Shown here piece by piece: positions 47,301 to 58,098 of a DNA stretch of 64,000 bases. Below the pieces are notes generated by a model. That model did not search any database, was not told the origin of the DNA, and worked only from the letters and a program-made list of their open reading frames with translations. This DNA comes from Lepidonotus clava (taxonomy: Eukaryota; Annelida; Polychaeta; Phyllodocida; Polynoidae). Position numbers and translations under genes: made by a program. The stretch is taken from positions 39,582,378 through 39,646,377 of the forward strand of contig OW387139.1 of assembly GCA_936440205.1 (NCBI GenBank), written 5' to 3'. Numbering within the stretch: the stretch's first letter is position 1; each line of letters begins with the position of its first letter.

Positions 47301-48525
47301 ACGCAGAATTAGTGTCATAAACTGAAGTTAATAGTGACTGCCTGAAATCATGAGTAGGTGATTTTATGCTCTGGCAAGAGATCAGGTCATGTGGTGACGA
47401 CAATAACGTTGTTAATTATTTAGTCTTTGGGTAATTGAATCCTCTATATTGTATGAAATATAATTTGGCGAGCTGAACCCTAGCAACCGATATTGTTTCT
47501 TCCAGACACTCGGGAGAGGTCCTGATTAAACATGGAAAAGAACCCAAGAATGCTAAATAGTTGCACGTGGTCGCAAAACCCCTGCCTTTGTTATCAGTAA
47601 AAGATAATGTCAACTTATACCTGGAGGTTTTTGCCTACGTTTATATCACTCCAGTTACTAAACTTTGTGAGATCATATACCCCAAACGTTTAAATTTGAC
47701 AGAACGATCGTCGCCTTGACGTGTGTGGATATTCTATAATGATATAATATGATATTGCATTTTCAGCTGTAGGCTTATTATTCTATCAACATGCTCGGAC
47801 GTACACATATTTTATATTAGAATTGAAATATTAAGAGCTGTGTGCACACAGAGTAATGTTTATATGATAGAAAAAAAATGAACCCGCATCCATTACATTA
47901 CTGTTCTATCACTTTTATTTCCCTATACTACTTACATTTTGCATTGAGAACCCTTTTCATGAGTTGAATATGCAGGTACCATCAGCAATAAGATTAGCCA
48001 GTCATTGGGAAATGATGGGTTTAAAAGCCAGAAATATTGCTTGGTGATGGGCACCTAGGTACATTTGGCCTCTCATCCTCAGGCCCCTGGGTGGCATTCT
48101 GGTCAATATTAAGTATATCAATAGTCAATGTTGGATATTAAAGATCAAAGTTTGTAAGCAATGAATTGCATTGCCTTAAAAATATGTTACTTTTAAGATA
48201 CCCCAAAATAATGTTCAATGCATGTCCAGAAACAATGTCGATATGAATTTTTGTTACACTGTCACAACAGAAAGCAGTGACATGACAAAATTAATAAAAC
48301 AGTTCGGCAGATTTCCAATCAGATTTCTTCTTTATAGGTAAGTGCTCTATCATACCATTTGGCGACACGAAAAGTAGCCACCAGTAGGCCAAACAATGAG
48401 CTCCATACCAAACCTTTTCTATAAATAGAGCCACCTCAGCCATAACTCATAATATTATGTTGATTTTCCTTGCATGACCCGTCCCAGTATACCCCACCCC
48501 AGCAGTAGTACTACCCATTATTAAG
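41326..48525. other. Gene-free stretch
   Basis: No gene recognised. 41980-42115 is rich in CACC/ACCACC trinucleotides. 43250-43745 is purine-rich, then GC-rich with tctcgcgag at 43675-43683. 45160-45340 is unique-looking DNA just left of a G-run MITE. 46920-47320 holds several TTAATTA/TTAATGAG-type homeobox sites. The remainder is AT-rich without recognisable coding sequence. Confidence 0.4.
45374..45760. mobile_element. MITE with poly-G/poly-C ends
   Basis: The left end is a run of G, then cacttagccccaaaatgggtaccaactg. The complement of the right end is a run of G, then tctttgaaggtaggtaccaactgcg. The interior repeats ggggggctgtca and tttcccatcccccaaaa motifs. About 390 bp. A caggg-type word flanks both sides, but the target duplication is uncertain. 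Confidence 0.68.
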
Positions 48526-48646
48526 TGTTATTCTCGTGTTATTCTCGTGTTATTCTCGTGTTATTCTCGTGTTATTCTCGTGTTATTCTCGTGTTATTCT
48601 CGTGTTATTCTCGAGTTATTCTCCTGTTATTCTCCTGTTATTCTGG
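48526..48646. repeat. 11-bp minisatellite (ttattctcgtg)n
   Basis: About eleven copies of ttattctcgtg, the last three drifting to ctcgag and ctcctg. Both overlapping open frames are periodic repeats and not genes. Confidence 0.95.
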
Positions 48647-48779
48647 GGACCGAACACATCGCCCAGCTCCGTGTCAACATACTTCTAGTGATGAATGCTT
48701 TCATGATGAAGGGAACAGGATGGCCGGGTAGTATTAGATCATCACGGCCACACAAAGAACCCTGACAGGCCCTAGTAGG

Positions 48780-49450
48780 GCGACAACAGGCACAAAACAT
48801 GCCGAGGTGCTCCTAGAATAATATGAGCATAACACGTCTAGGTGTATACTTAAAACAGGCACATAGCACATGTAGAGGCGCCTGGAATAGGTACATGTTA
48901 AATCTGGGTGCACCAAAAATGTTAACAGTAGGCCTACACGTCTAGAATAGGCACAAACATATAAAGATGCACCTGGAAAATACACAAAGTAGATCTTGGT
49001 GCGTATTGGTGTATCTGGAACAGGCACAAAACATATTAGGGTACATTTGGAAAAGGCACAAAACAATTTGTCTGAAGCTAGAATAGGAACGAAACACATA
49101 GATCTCTTGGTACATCTAGAATATCCACAAAACGCATCTGACTGCAAATAGAATAAACACTAAAAACATTAAAAGCCAAATTTTGGCTGCATCTAGAACA
49201 GGCACAAATTGCATAAGACTGCAACTGAAAAAGGCACATAACACATTTAGTTACATCTGGAATAGATACAAACGTATAATGGTGCACCAATAACATATGC
49301 ACAAAATAGATATTGGCGCACTTGAAATAGACACACAATACATCTCAGTCAGTGTAGCATGAACAGACCCAACCGACATTCGATGCACTTAGAATAGACA
49401 CCGAACAGAACACATCTTGGTGAGCCAAGCGCAGACACAAAAAACACTTA
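48780..49450. repeat. Degenerate ~34-bp satellite array
   Basis: About twenty diverged copies of a unit of the form catctagaataggcacaaaacacatcttggtgcac. Spacing is near 33-34 bp and divergence high. The 137-codon minus-strand ORF across it is a repeat artefact. Confidence 0.8.
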
Positions 49451-50756
49451 GGAATGTATGGGCTCATTTTGACAGAGCGGCCCAACCCGACATTATCGAC
49501 TAAACAATGGGGCTGTGAATATTGTGTTGCGGGTTAATAGTGGTGGGTGGGTGCAACAAGTAATTCAAAATGTATTATTCAGCCTGCTCCCGGTATCCTT
49601 TTGATGCCCTCATTTCTGTTCCTCTGTTTTGTCTGAATACAATACTACAAGCTGACATCAGTTGGAGCTGCTAAATAACTGCTCATGATGAGATTACAGG
49701 GGCTGCATTTACCATTGAAAATTTGAATCTCTGAGATAACATATTTTTCTCCTTACCTATCACTCACTCTCTACCAACGCCCTTGCTATTGTTTCTACTA
49801 TCTACCTTTATCCTTTGCATTTCGCTATGTAAAAACTCGATACAGATTTATTTGTAGTTGGAATCTCTCCGAACCAGTAGTAATCTTTAAAGCGATTATC
49901 ATTAATTTTGTCCAAAGGTAGAGAATTGATATTTTAGAATAAAATGGTCCCATGTTAGCAGTAACATCGGTGCGCCTTTAGCGACATTGTCTGTCTATTT
50001 TTTTTTTTTTTTTTTTATTTAGTTTATTTATTCATACATAAAATAAGTCCAAGTACACTGTACTTGTTTTCATTTTACACTTGAGTTGTCTAAACAAAAA
50101 CGTTTCAAACCAATAATTATTTATAATACATAATTCCGCCATATAGTCTCTCCCCTGCAATGCCTCTGAAATCCCTATGCTCCTTTAATCTTAGACTACG
50201 GTATCTGTATTTGAAATGTACACCCAACGGCAGTGCGAACCAAAGGGACCTACCGTATTGAATAATACATTGTTTCATTCAGGGCCACTCCCCCTTGGGT
50301 TGATTCAATTGTCACATAACAGGTCTCAGATCGGAAAGTCAAGTCTGCAGCAGCTGGGGTCCCTTAAGGCCCGGCCAGCCTTAAGTCACAGATCACAGCA
50401 TGAGCTGCTCCACCGCTGCTGGCGAGCAGAACGACACCTGCTCAGCAGAACAACTCATAACCTCTGGTGGCTTGGCCAAAGGGGACACTGATTCTTTGAG
50501 TAAAGTTGAATCAACTTTCTCTCACGATCTCTGATTTAAGGAACACGTTAGTTTTATAATTGTGTTAGTTTACTATATTTTTTTGTTCAGTTTAGATACT
50601 CATTCTTTCCTAAATTGCTTAACCCAACTCTCTCTTGTGGGTTTGTTAGTTGACGATTTAAACTTAACTGAAAGAGTTTGCATGGCTATACTAACAAATG
50701 ACACTGACAATAAAATACCTTTGGAGGAGAATTTTGAATCTGCGTACTTTTAAACC
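49451..50756. other. Gene-free stretch with a reverse poly(A) insertion and a unique island
   Basis: 50000-50110 is a retro-insertion read on the minus strand. 50265-50490 is unique, GC-richer DNA with CAGCTG, CAGCTGCT and ttggccaaagg words; open frames on both strands show no family resemblance. Possibly regulatory. Confidence 0.4.
49998..50110 (-). mobile_element. Poly(A)-tailed retro-insertion, 3' end
   Basis: On the minus strand the sequence reads ...gtatgaataaataaac, then taaat and an A run of about 18 (complement of 50000-50018). An AATAAA signal just before an A run is the mark of a LINE-dependent insertion. The 5' limit and family are not clear. Confidence 0.55.
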
Positions 50757-51134
50757 TAAAGGCGGGTCCCCATGTGGTGACTAAACCACGGCGATTAGTG
50801 CATTTTGCCGGCGACCAAGGAAGAAATATTGGTCGCAAGGCGACTAAGTAGTCACCGGATGACTAAAAAACTAATCTCCACGTTGGGACGCTCGTGATAT
50901 AAATCTGCTGGTGACTAGAGAACACTTTAGAACTTTAGAACTAATCGCCCGTGTCTATGGAGAAATATTAAACATGTCAAATATTTCGCCCACAAACCAT
51001 GGCGACTAGTGGTTTAGTCGCCAGACATCATGGCGCCCTTGAATGCTAAGTCGTCGGGCGACCAAACCGCCAAACATCACGATGGTCGCCGTCGATTTCT
51101 TTGAAAGTAGTCGCCCTGTGGGGACCAGGCTTAA
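50757..51134. mobile_element. TTAA-type MITE, copy A of an inverted pair
   Basis: The left end ctaaaggcgggtccccatgtggtgac and the complement of the right end (cttaagcctggtccccacagggcgac) form the inverted termini; the interior is rich in cgacta/tagtcg words. Together with copy B it makes a ~710-bp near-palindrome: ctaatctccacgttgggacgctcg near 50871 pairs with cgagcgtcccaacgtggagattag near 51421. Confidence 0.82.
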
Positions 51135-51180
51135 GATGAAAGCGTTTGTTTACCTCTATAGAAAATTGCAACATTTGAGT

Positions 51181-51468
51181 TTAAAGCCTGGTCCCACAGG
51201 GCGATTAGTTTGCGAAAATTCGACGGCGACTAACGTGATATTCGGTGGTTTAGTCGTCCGACGACAAGGGCACCATGATGTCTGGCAATTAATCCATTAG
51301 TCGCCATGGTTTCTGGGTGAAATATTTGACATGTTTAATATTTCGCCATAGCCACGAGCAACTTGTTAATCGGCGGGCGACTTAGTAAAGTGTCCTCTAG
51401 TCGTCCACAGATTTATATCACGAGCGTCCCAACGTGGAGATTAGTTTTTTAGTGGGGACCCGCCTTAA
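51181..51468. mobile_element. TTAA-type MITE, copy B, inverted relative to copy A
   Basis: Starts ttaaagcctggtcccacagggcgat and ends ggggacccgccttaa. It has the same parts as copy A in reverse order; 46 bp of unrelated DNA separates the two. Copy B is about 90 bp shorter than copy A. Confidence 0.82.
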
Positions 51469-51479
51469 AAGAGTGTATA

Positions 51480-51947
51480 ATTGCGTACCTAAAACCGGAC
51501 CACTCACGAAAGGGTGTATGTTATGAAGTTATCCACTGTACATCAGGTCGGAAACATGCGGGGGCTAAAGTGTGAGGTTGGTGAGATTGGTTTTGGTTCC
51601 AGTTATGATGTCTGATACAGACAACAACATATTTTCACTATGTGTTAGTATTATATCATATTAATGTTGTAGAGTTCTTTTTCTGTTTGCTTGTTTTCTT
51701 GTGTGTTTTTTCTTTTTTTTCTCTCTCATTATTTTGTATAAATTTTTGTCTTTTTGGATTGAACACTGTTATCTGCCCGAATTAATTTTATTCATGTGTA
51801 TTGTAAAACTAAAAGTTCTAGGTGGTCCACCAGTCCATACTGTAAGACAAATGTGAAAATTTCTTATTAATGCTGGAGAGCAATGAAAACCAGGGCAAGC
51901 TGAATTGTACTCTTTCAGGATAAATAAACCTGTTCAAAAAAAAAAAC
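51480..51947 (+). mobile_element. Poly(A)-tailed retro-insertion (LINE-like 3' end)
   Basis: A T-rich stretch (51665-51730) leads to ctctttcaggataaataaacctgttc and an A run (51936-51946). The AATAAA and A run mark the 3' end of a retrotransposed RNA on the plus strand. No reverse-transcriptase frame is present, so it is a short 5'-truncated copy; left limit is a guess. Confidence 0.5.
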
Positions 51948-52401
51948 CTGCATGTCAGGCTTAGTGTTTTGGCGATCTAAACGCAAAAAGACGGGATAGA
52001 TATTATGGAAAACCCTCACATGACTGAGTGGCCGACCAACAGTGTCCTCATATTTTCTCGAATTTTGACGAATAGTTCGAATCGAAACATTTTGTGTGAT
52101 CGGTGGTTTATGTTTGATTTGAGCTTTAACCAAGTACCGCATATTCAGCCTACTCGAATACAACTCAATTTGAAGGGGTTTTTGATTTTGATATCTGTTT
52201 TACCAATGAAGAGCGCTTTTATTTTTTGTTGTATTTGTTTTTAGTTTTTTTTTATAGAATTTCGAACAGTACCTGTACCCAGGCCTTTAACACAATTCTA
52301 TTTTAATTATTTGAGTTACATTACAAAGAAGGCATTATGTAATTACTTATAGGATTATAGGCATATCAAATCAGTATGCATATTTATATATATGAATAAA
52401 A

Positions 52402-52845
52402 TTAATATAAATAATGATGATTTATAATGATTCTCAAATTTGGATTGAAAACCTCCTCCCGTTCATGTAATCTTCGTGCAACAAACGCCTGAGGTTTGAA
52501 AGCTCTTGTTAAATCATCCACAATATTATTCCAATTAACTTTGTAATCAATAGAACTGAAGTCATTTACAATTCTCCAAAACAGAGACAGTTCATCACTG
52601 TTGGTACCACAGGCAGTCTCATTAATTCCCAGTAACATGTACCCTCCTCTCTGAACAAACTCTACTCCTCCCTCAAGAGCGTAATTCAATTGGACTTGAA
52701 AACGGACCCTCAGCCGAGAAACCCTATACATTTGTTCATCACCCAAAACCTGATGTTTCTCCGAGGGCCTGTAATTGAATTGTACTATCTTATTTGTTCG
52801 ATCAATGAGCAACACTTGATTAACGTCAATGCTTCCTACCAGCAT
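52402..52845 (-). CDS. Unrecognised 147-codon ORF
   Basis: Single open frame from ATG (52843-52845) to TAA, beginning MLVGSIDVNQVLLIDRTNKI and ending RIIINHHYLY. Composition is like that of a globular protein, not of a repeat. I recognise no family. An in-frame stop lies two codons upstream, and a MITE (52857-53086) abuts its 5' side, so a former upstream part may have been displaced. It could be a terminal exon: an AG just before GTATG would give an acceptor whose phase fits the candidate exon at 53117-53196, but it lacks a pyrimidine tract. It may also be chance. Confidence 0.3.
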   Translation of the reverse strand: MLVGSIDVNQVLLIDRTNKIVQFNYRPSEKHQVLGDEQMYRVSRLRVRFQVQLNYALEGGVEFVQRGGYMLLGINETACGTNSDELSLFWRIVNDFSSIDYKVNWNNIVDDLTRAFKPQAFVARRLHEREEVFNPNLRIIINHHYLY

Positions 52846-52856
52846 ACCTCATCTAC

Positions 52857-53086
52857 TGAATGCCTATATTCCACTAGACGATTTTGACTTTTAAGAATTT
52901 GATAATTATTAATTATAATATCTTTATGGGATATAATATTAGTATAGGAACCCATGCATGCTACATGTCATGAAAGCGAGCTCAATATCCTTTCTAATGG
53001 TATATAACATTTCTATGATTATCTATTTTTCGGACTTACAATTTCCCAATTTGCGAGTAAAATCGGATCATGGAATACAGCCTTAA
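52857..53086. mobile_element. MITE, 'cctatattccac' relative of the element at 24161
   Basis: The left end gcctatattccactagacgattttga pairs with the complement of the right end (ggctgtattccatgatccgatttta). TTAA at the right (53083-53086), TGAA at the left. About 230 bp, AT-rich interior. Confidence 0.72.
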
Positions 53087-53795
53087 TGGAACCGTGACTT
53101 TTAATAAAGATCTCACCTAAGCAGCTAGAGATAAACTGCTGCAGACTCATGGGGTTGGCTTGGTTGGTGAAGGGGGTTAGACCTGATAATCTCAGCCTGT
53201 AATGTACTAGGATGGATTATCCCTCTAAGTAGGGGTAACACGCAGGGGTGGGAGCTGGATCAATCCCCGCCTCCTTCCGCCAGGACCTACTGATTGCGTC
53301 AGCAGTTGCTCCTTGGCTTCCCCTTATTATGGCTGACCACTGACATCTGAGGGAAGGCGTATTACAAGGCACCTGGAGGAACCCTGGGGGATTCTTTAAG
53401 CATGCAAACTTTGTAGTAGAAAGAGGGGCATCATTGGGTCTCCTAGGATTTGGACGAAATCGGAAGTAACATTTTGATAAGGGAGGGGGTGGGGTACTTT
53501 CCTCAAAATTAATAGAGAGGGTTCAGTGAACTTGCCCCCAACTATATATAGCACTACTATTTGATTACAATCTTCATAAGAAAAATGAGTAAAGAGTAAA
53601 ATCCAATTTTAAAGCCAAACTTGGACATTTGACTCCAAGCAGAGGATGAAAAAGGTTCCTGGTGAAAGGTTAATCCAAAAAGTAATAAAAGGGCTTGATA
53701 TGAGCTCGCCTAAAACTGCGCTTTATTGATCAGGTCGTTGAGGTTCTCTTTCCTTATCAAAATCGATGGCAAATCGGTCCTCAAGAAGGAGTATG

Positions 53796-53870
53796 TGGCG
53801 CCCTCTACTGCCGGTTGCACTCAAACGCAGCCGGAAGTAGACAGTGCCTGACGCCGGTAGGGGGAGCCAC
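53796..53870. promoter_or_regulatory. CTCF-like motif pair
   Basis: The minus strand at 53796-53810 reads CAGTAGAGGGCGCCA, a good match to the CTCF core. The plus strand near 53854-53868 reads ccggtagggggagcc, a weaker match, in divergent orientation. Sequence match only. Confidence 0.3.
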
Positions 53871-53956
53871 AGAAAGCTGCCCCCCCTCTCACCCCTCAAC
53901 GTCCACTTCTTCCCTTTCCTCCTGTTGCTTAAAGGGTCTCCGAGTGTAAACCCGCT

Positions 53957-54067
53957 GTATGAGTGAGTGAGTGAGTAATGGATGCTTTACGCCATTTCAA
54001 CAACTGAGGTCATATTCTCGGCAAAAACCCATAGGGACGAATTCTGTCCTTGATGATTTTATCTAGG
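53957..54067 (-). mobile_element. 5'-truncated SINE, same family as 41004-41312
   Basis: On the minus strand it reads aaggacagaattcgtccc...atggcgtaaagcatcc, then a CACT tail (the plus strand starts with gagtgagtgagtgag). It aligns with aaagacagaattcgtccc...acggcgtaaaacaccc of the full copy. Only the 3' ~110 bp remain. Confidence 0.8.
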
Positions 54068-55173
54068 ACAGTCAATAATCAAAAGGAAAATCCCTAGAGT
54101 TGATTAGATATGTGCCCCAAGCTGTTTTAAATAAATTATTACATTATGAATATACATATAAGTAAAACCTCTTTATAAGCAGTATTATTAATTGAAAATC
54201 TTGACTTCCCAATTAGTTGTCTCTTTGCATTAAAAAATCAATATCATGATATTTCAGGTTTCTTTCTGTAGAAAGTTTGAATGCTTCTCAAAACATGAAA
54301 TCTAAAATAAAAATGATAATAACACTTGGTGTAGTATAGTTTAGCCAACCAGGGGAGTGGGGGATGGAGAATGGGGAGCTATGAATCAGCGGTCAATGCA
54401 CCAGTGGTCAGTATATCAGTGGTCAGTACACAGTTTCTCCCCTCACCTGGGAATGGCCAGAGGGACGCCCAGGTAGACCTTCTGGTCTCCCATCACTACC
54501 ATGAGTGCATCTGTCATCCGTGGGTAAATTGGATGGGGATAGTTGGATAGGGTAGCATGGGGTAGTAAAGCAAGAAGATCCCTCTAGGGATTAAAAGTAA
54601 ATAAGAAATTATGAAAGTTACATAAAAGGTAGAGAAGGACTATGCAATTTTTGATTATATATAGTCATCTCCCAATTCAACTGAATCGTCTCCAACCTGA
54701 TGTGCATATGGTTCTTCTTTTCAACAATTGGTTTTCAATTTCTCCATGACCTTTCTATTTTACATTACATGCAAAATGCCCAGAGATTATGAAAACTACA
54801 TTATGTAAAAACATTGGACCTGATTCAATTTTAATGTTCTTTCCATCTTACCTGATACGCGATAATGGAAATTGCAGCATGTAAGAAGATCTGATCTGAT
54901 TTGATACTGCTTTTTCAGATTAAGAATATGCTTTTCCTTACACAATTTAATAAGGTGTGCGCAGAAACGATCATAAAGATTTGAAATCGGGATTTTCAAA
55001 TTGTTGACCTCCCCAGAAATAAAGTTTCAAAGATTTTAAGTGGGATTTAGAAGGTCATATATGATAAAATACCATGTTTGTATAAGTGTCCGCTTGTCCA
55101 ATTGGGCGCTGTTTGTGAACGGTCCCCAGTTGGATAACAAAGACACGTATTGTATCACTGTGAAAGCGAGATG

Positions 55174-55375
55174 CAGAATCCCCAACAACCCCCAATATCT
55201 CTTAATATCCCTTAACAGCCCCCAACAACCTCTAAAAAATCCCCAACAGCCTCAAACTGCCCCCAACAACCTCTAAAACTCACCAACAGCCATCAACAAC
55301 TCCCAAAGGCTCCCAACCTCCAACACTCCCCCAACAACCCCGACAACATTTTAGTGTCTCCCAATATCCCTCATC
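55174..55375. repeat. Degenerate (cccaacaacc)n array
   Basis: ccccaacaaccccc, cccccaacaacctctaaa, ccccaacagcctc and similar ~10-16 bp words recur for about 200 bp. A C run of 10 follows at about 55399-55410. Confidence 0.75.
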
Positions 55376-55410
55376 AGAGTGCTCCATGCCCCCGTATCCC
55401 CCCCCCCCCC

Positions 55411-56950
55411 CATAAAATAGAAAAATAAATAAAATAAAACAGACAAAAAGGGGGGGAAAGGACAGGACCCTCCTTAGAGACCCCCGACCCCTCCAATGGC
55501 CACGCTCCAGGCCCAATATCCGTATAGGCCTACAGCCCGCCGGAATTTGAAAGGGCAGCCTCAGCGTCAGTTTAGATGGCATTTCACCACCTAATCCTCC
55601 CAGGGGACAGCTGGCACCAATCTATTAGGCGCGCTGCAAGTTTGCAAGGCAATACAACTAAAAAAAAAAAGGCACACTAATGAAACGGTGCCCTCGGGCG
55701 AACGGCGCCGATTCGCGACTGTGCATACATGCAGAGAGGTTAAAATAGAATGGAAAAATGAGGAGCAGAAAGGAGTTGTTTTATTAGTTGTACTGATAAG
55801 CAGGTGTGTAGCTACAACTCTAATAAGCTTTTAAAGAGGGTGACTCTGTATTGGCGTATGGCAATTTCAGTTTCGTCTCCTGGCAAAAACAATTTGCATA
55901 AGGCTCATGAGAGAATGTTTTTGCATCTTTGTTTTTTATCTGCTATAGTTATAATAAACAGTTGAAAAACAAGGCTGTAAATTATCCATATAATCTGGTA
56001 ATGCAAACAAAATTAAATCTATTCAGATCTGAATATAGGATAGAAACTGCTTTTGTATTTCGGATGTAAATACTATTTTTAGTTGTTGAGATACATAACA
56101 TTGAAGTTTTTCGTTTGAAAAGAACTTCAATTTCCTAATGGTAAAGTATAGAAATGCCGCATAATCAAACGGTAAAATCTGCCTCTATGGCTTTAGTGTC
56201 CCATAGAATGGTCTGAAGCATTTGTCCCAGTGTCATTATCCCGGTCACTGTTAGCCTTGATGATATGAACCGGTCGTCACTCACCCCATTCATATAAAAC
56301 TGACACATAGTGAGCCGAAGCGTAGGGTTAACGTGGCTACAACTCTGAATAATTAATTAAGCATCACTAATGCAGGATTATAGTGGGTTGGTATTACCAG
56401 CAATGTATGAGCAGGGATTACATTGCAAGAATAACATAACATTAATGATAAGCTAGGAATTAGGGGAAATTGTGGAAGATGCAATTGAAAGAATTGTAGA
56501 ACAATTTATTTGATTCCTGTACGATAACCGTATTGCAGATGTTCTACCACCTATTCAAAATAATATAATTGTCGTTGTATCTCATATATTTAAGAAAAGA
56601 AGAACTCAAAGGATATTGTTATGTGTTATCATGTCATCTGATATTACATTTTAATTTCAATAAGAAATTGCCAATGCTTAGAAATGCAGGTATGAAATAC
56701 ACTGTATAGGTAAATATGAAAATGGAAGACGATGAACGCTGGTTGCAGTCAAATGCAATATCAGAAAAGATCCGTTTCAAATGATAAGGTTATTATTTGC
56801 AGAGACGAGATTTTCGTTTACATTAAAGTGTGCTAAATAATCCTTGAATAGATGACAATAATTGAAATCAAAGTTATTTGTGCCCCATCTGAAAAGGTTG
56901 GGTATCCTAGGATTCACTCCCCAAAGCAAATCTGAAACGTTTGACTTATT
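55411..56950. other. Gene-free stretch
   Basis: 55585-55735 is GC-rich unique DNA containing gctggcaccaatc, a word also seen at 45290 (cttggcaccaatc). 56320-56460 has TTAATTAAG and gattaca-type sites. No ORF of interest. Confidence 0.4.
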
Positions 56951-57200
56951 TTAAGCCCGTATTCCAAAAGTTGATTTTGATGCTGCCGATTTTGTATTAG
57001 TTCGATCTTTTTCTCGAAATGTATAATATACATTTCGAGAAAAAGATCAGACGAATTATGGCACGGGATATCCTACACAACATTCAAAAGAAAATCATGA
57101 AGCAGTTTTAATGATGTATGACATGCCTTTACTAAACTTTTATTTTCCTTACTGATTCTAAAGTTCTGCAGCAAAATCGGCAAGTGGAATATAGGCTTCA
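56951..57200. mobile_element. MITE with a perfect 21-bp hairpin at its centre
   Basis: The left end TTAAGCCCGTATTCC and the complement of the right end (tgaagcctatattccacttgccgatttt) show the same family as 24161 and 52857. Inside, 57004-57024 and 57028-57048 are perfect reverse complements with a 3-base loop (aat). Confidence 0.78.
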
Positions 57201-57934
57201 GATGATGAAAAGAGTTATCTATTCAAAGTCAAAGTATAACTCTGTTGCCGATGCAGGCAGAAATCAAAGTCTTCAATAAATCATTGTCAACCACAATCTG
57301 TGTATTAGATCTGCGATCTTGACAGAAGTGAAGTATTATAATCGAAATTAACTCAGTAGCTCAACAACATGTTTCTCTTTATTGAGATATGACATAGTGC
57401 TCCAAAGACACAACACGATACGGATCCATAACTTCTGGCGACAAATAACAGGGAATGTCAAACTTTTGAATGTTCAAGGATTCTTGTTGCTATCTGATCT
57501 GAATTCAAACGCAACCTTGACGCCAATTGAAGTGCTATCAGTTGAGTTTGAACACCTATTGCGTATGTGGTCTCTACAGTTACATTAAGAAATGTTTCTA
57601 TTGGTGGGAATATTTTGTCACGTATCATGCTCATTTAAGACATCTCATAAACGTGATATCTTGTATCTTCCCTCAATAGGAAACAAAATAAATGCTTTAT
57701 CAACATCAAAATAGATACTGACCGAATCTTCCATGTGTGTTTATTACAGGTGGTTCCACTGCCTATCTATTGAGTAAACGTTTTCATCTCAAGTTACTGC
57801 TTTAATAGTAGCGAAACAACACAACATAATCAATTTTGCAAGTATTTCTTGATATCAAGTACTCAGCATGTTATACTTCTGCAGACATATAATTGTATAT
57901 GATACCTGCTCTATGAAACTTATTTAACAAGATA
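57201..57934. other. Gene-free stretch
   Basis: AT-rich; nothing recognised. The plus-strand ORF at 57382-57588 resembles no family I know. Confidence 0.4.
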
Positions 57935-58098
57935 AGTGGCGGATTTAGAGGGGGGGGGGCGTGGGCACGCCCCCCCCCCCCTTTTTTTTTTTTTGGCCAA
58001 TTTTACATCTTTTAATGTAAAATTCGGCCGAAGAGTCATTAAAGAAAATGTTTTCCAAAAGCGTGCCGCCCCCTTTTCAAAATCATGGATCCGCCACT
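57935..58098. mobile_element. hAT-like MITE, 'agtggcggatcca' ends
   Basis: The left end agtggcggatttagagggggggg pairs with the complement of the right end (agtggcggatccatgattttgaaaaggggg). The flanking hexamer aagata occurs at 57929-57934 and 58100-58105. 164 bp. A fragment of the same family ends at 26099. This end sequence is widespread in marine invertebrates. Confidence 0.82.

Larger units (their letters stand above)
53087..55170. other. Gene-free stretch
   Basis: 53100-53390 is unique-looking DNA with GGATTA sites and gcgtcagca; it could be an enhancer or contain the small candidate exon at 53117-53196. 53780-53890 holds two CTCF-like sites. 53957-54067 is a SINE fragment. 54385-54432 repeats cagtggtcagta three times. 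The rest shows nothing. Confidence 0.4.

Noticed and set aside
48734-49338. 137- and 86-codon minus-strand ORFs
   Set aside because: Both follow the ~34-bp degenerate repeat (recurrent CFVP/YSRC-like words) and have no family resemblance.
48780-49450. CRISPR-like array
   Set aside because: The repeats are contiguous, strongly diverged and lack spacers, in a eukaryotic intergenic setting; it is a satellite.
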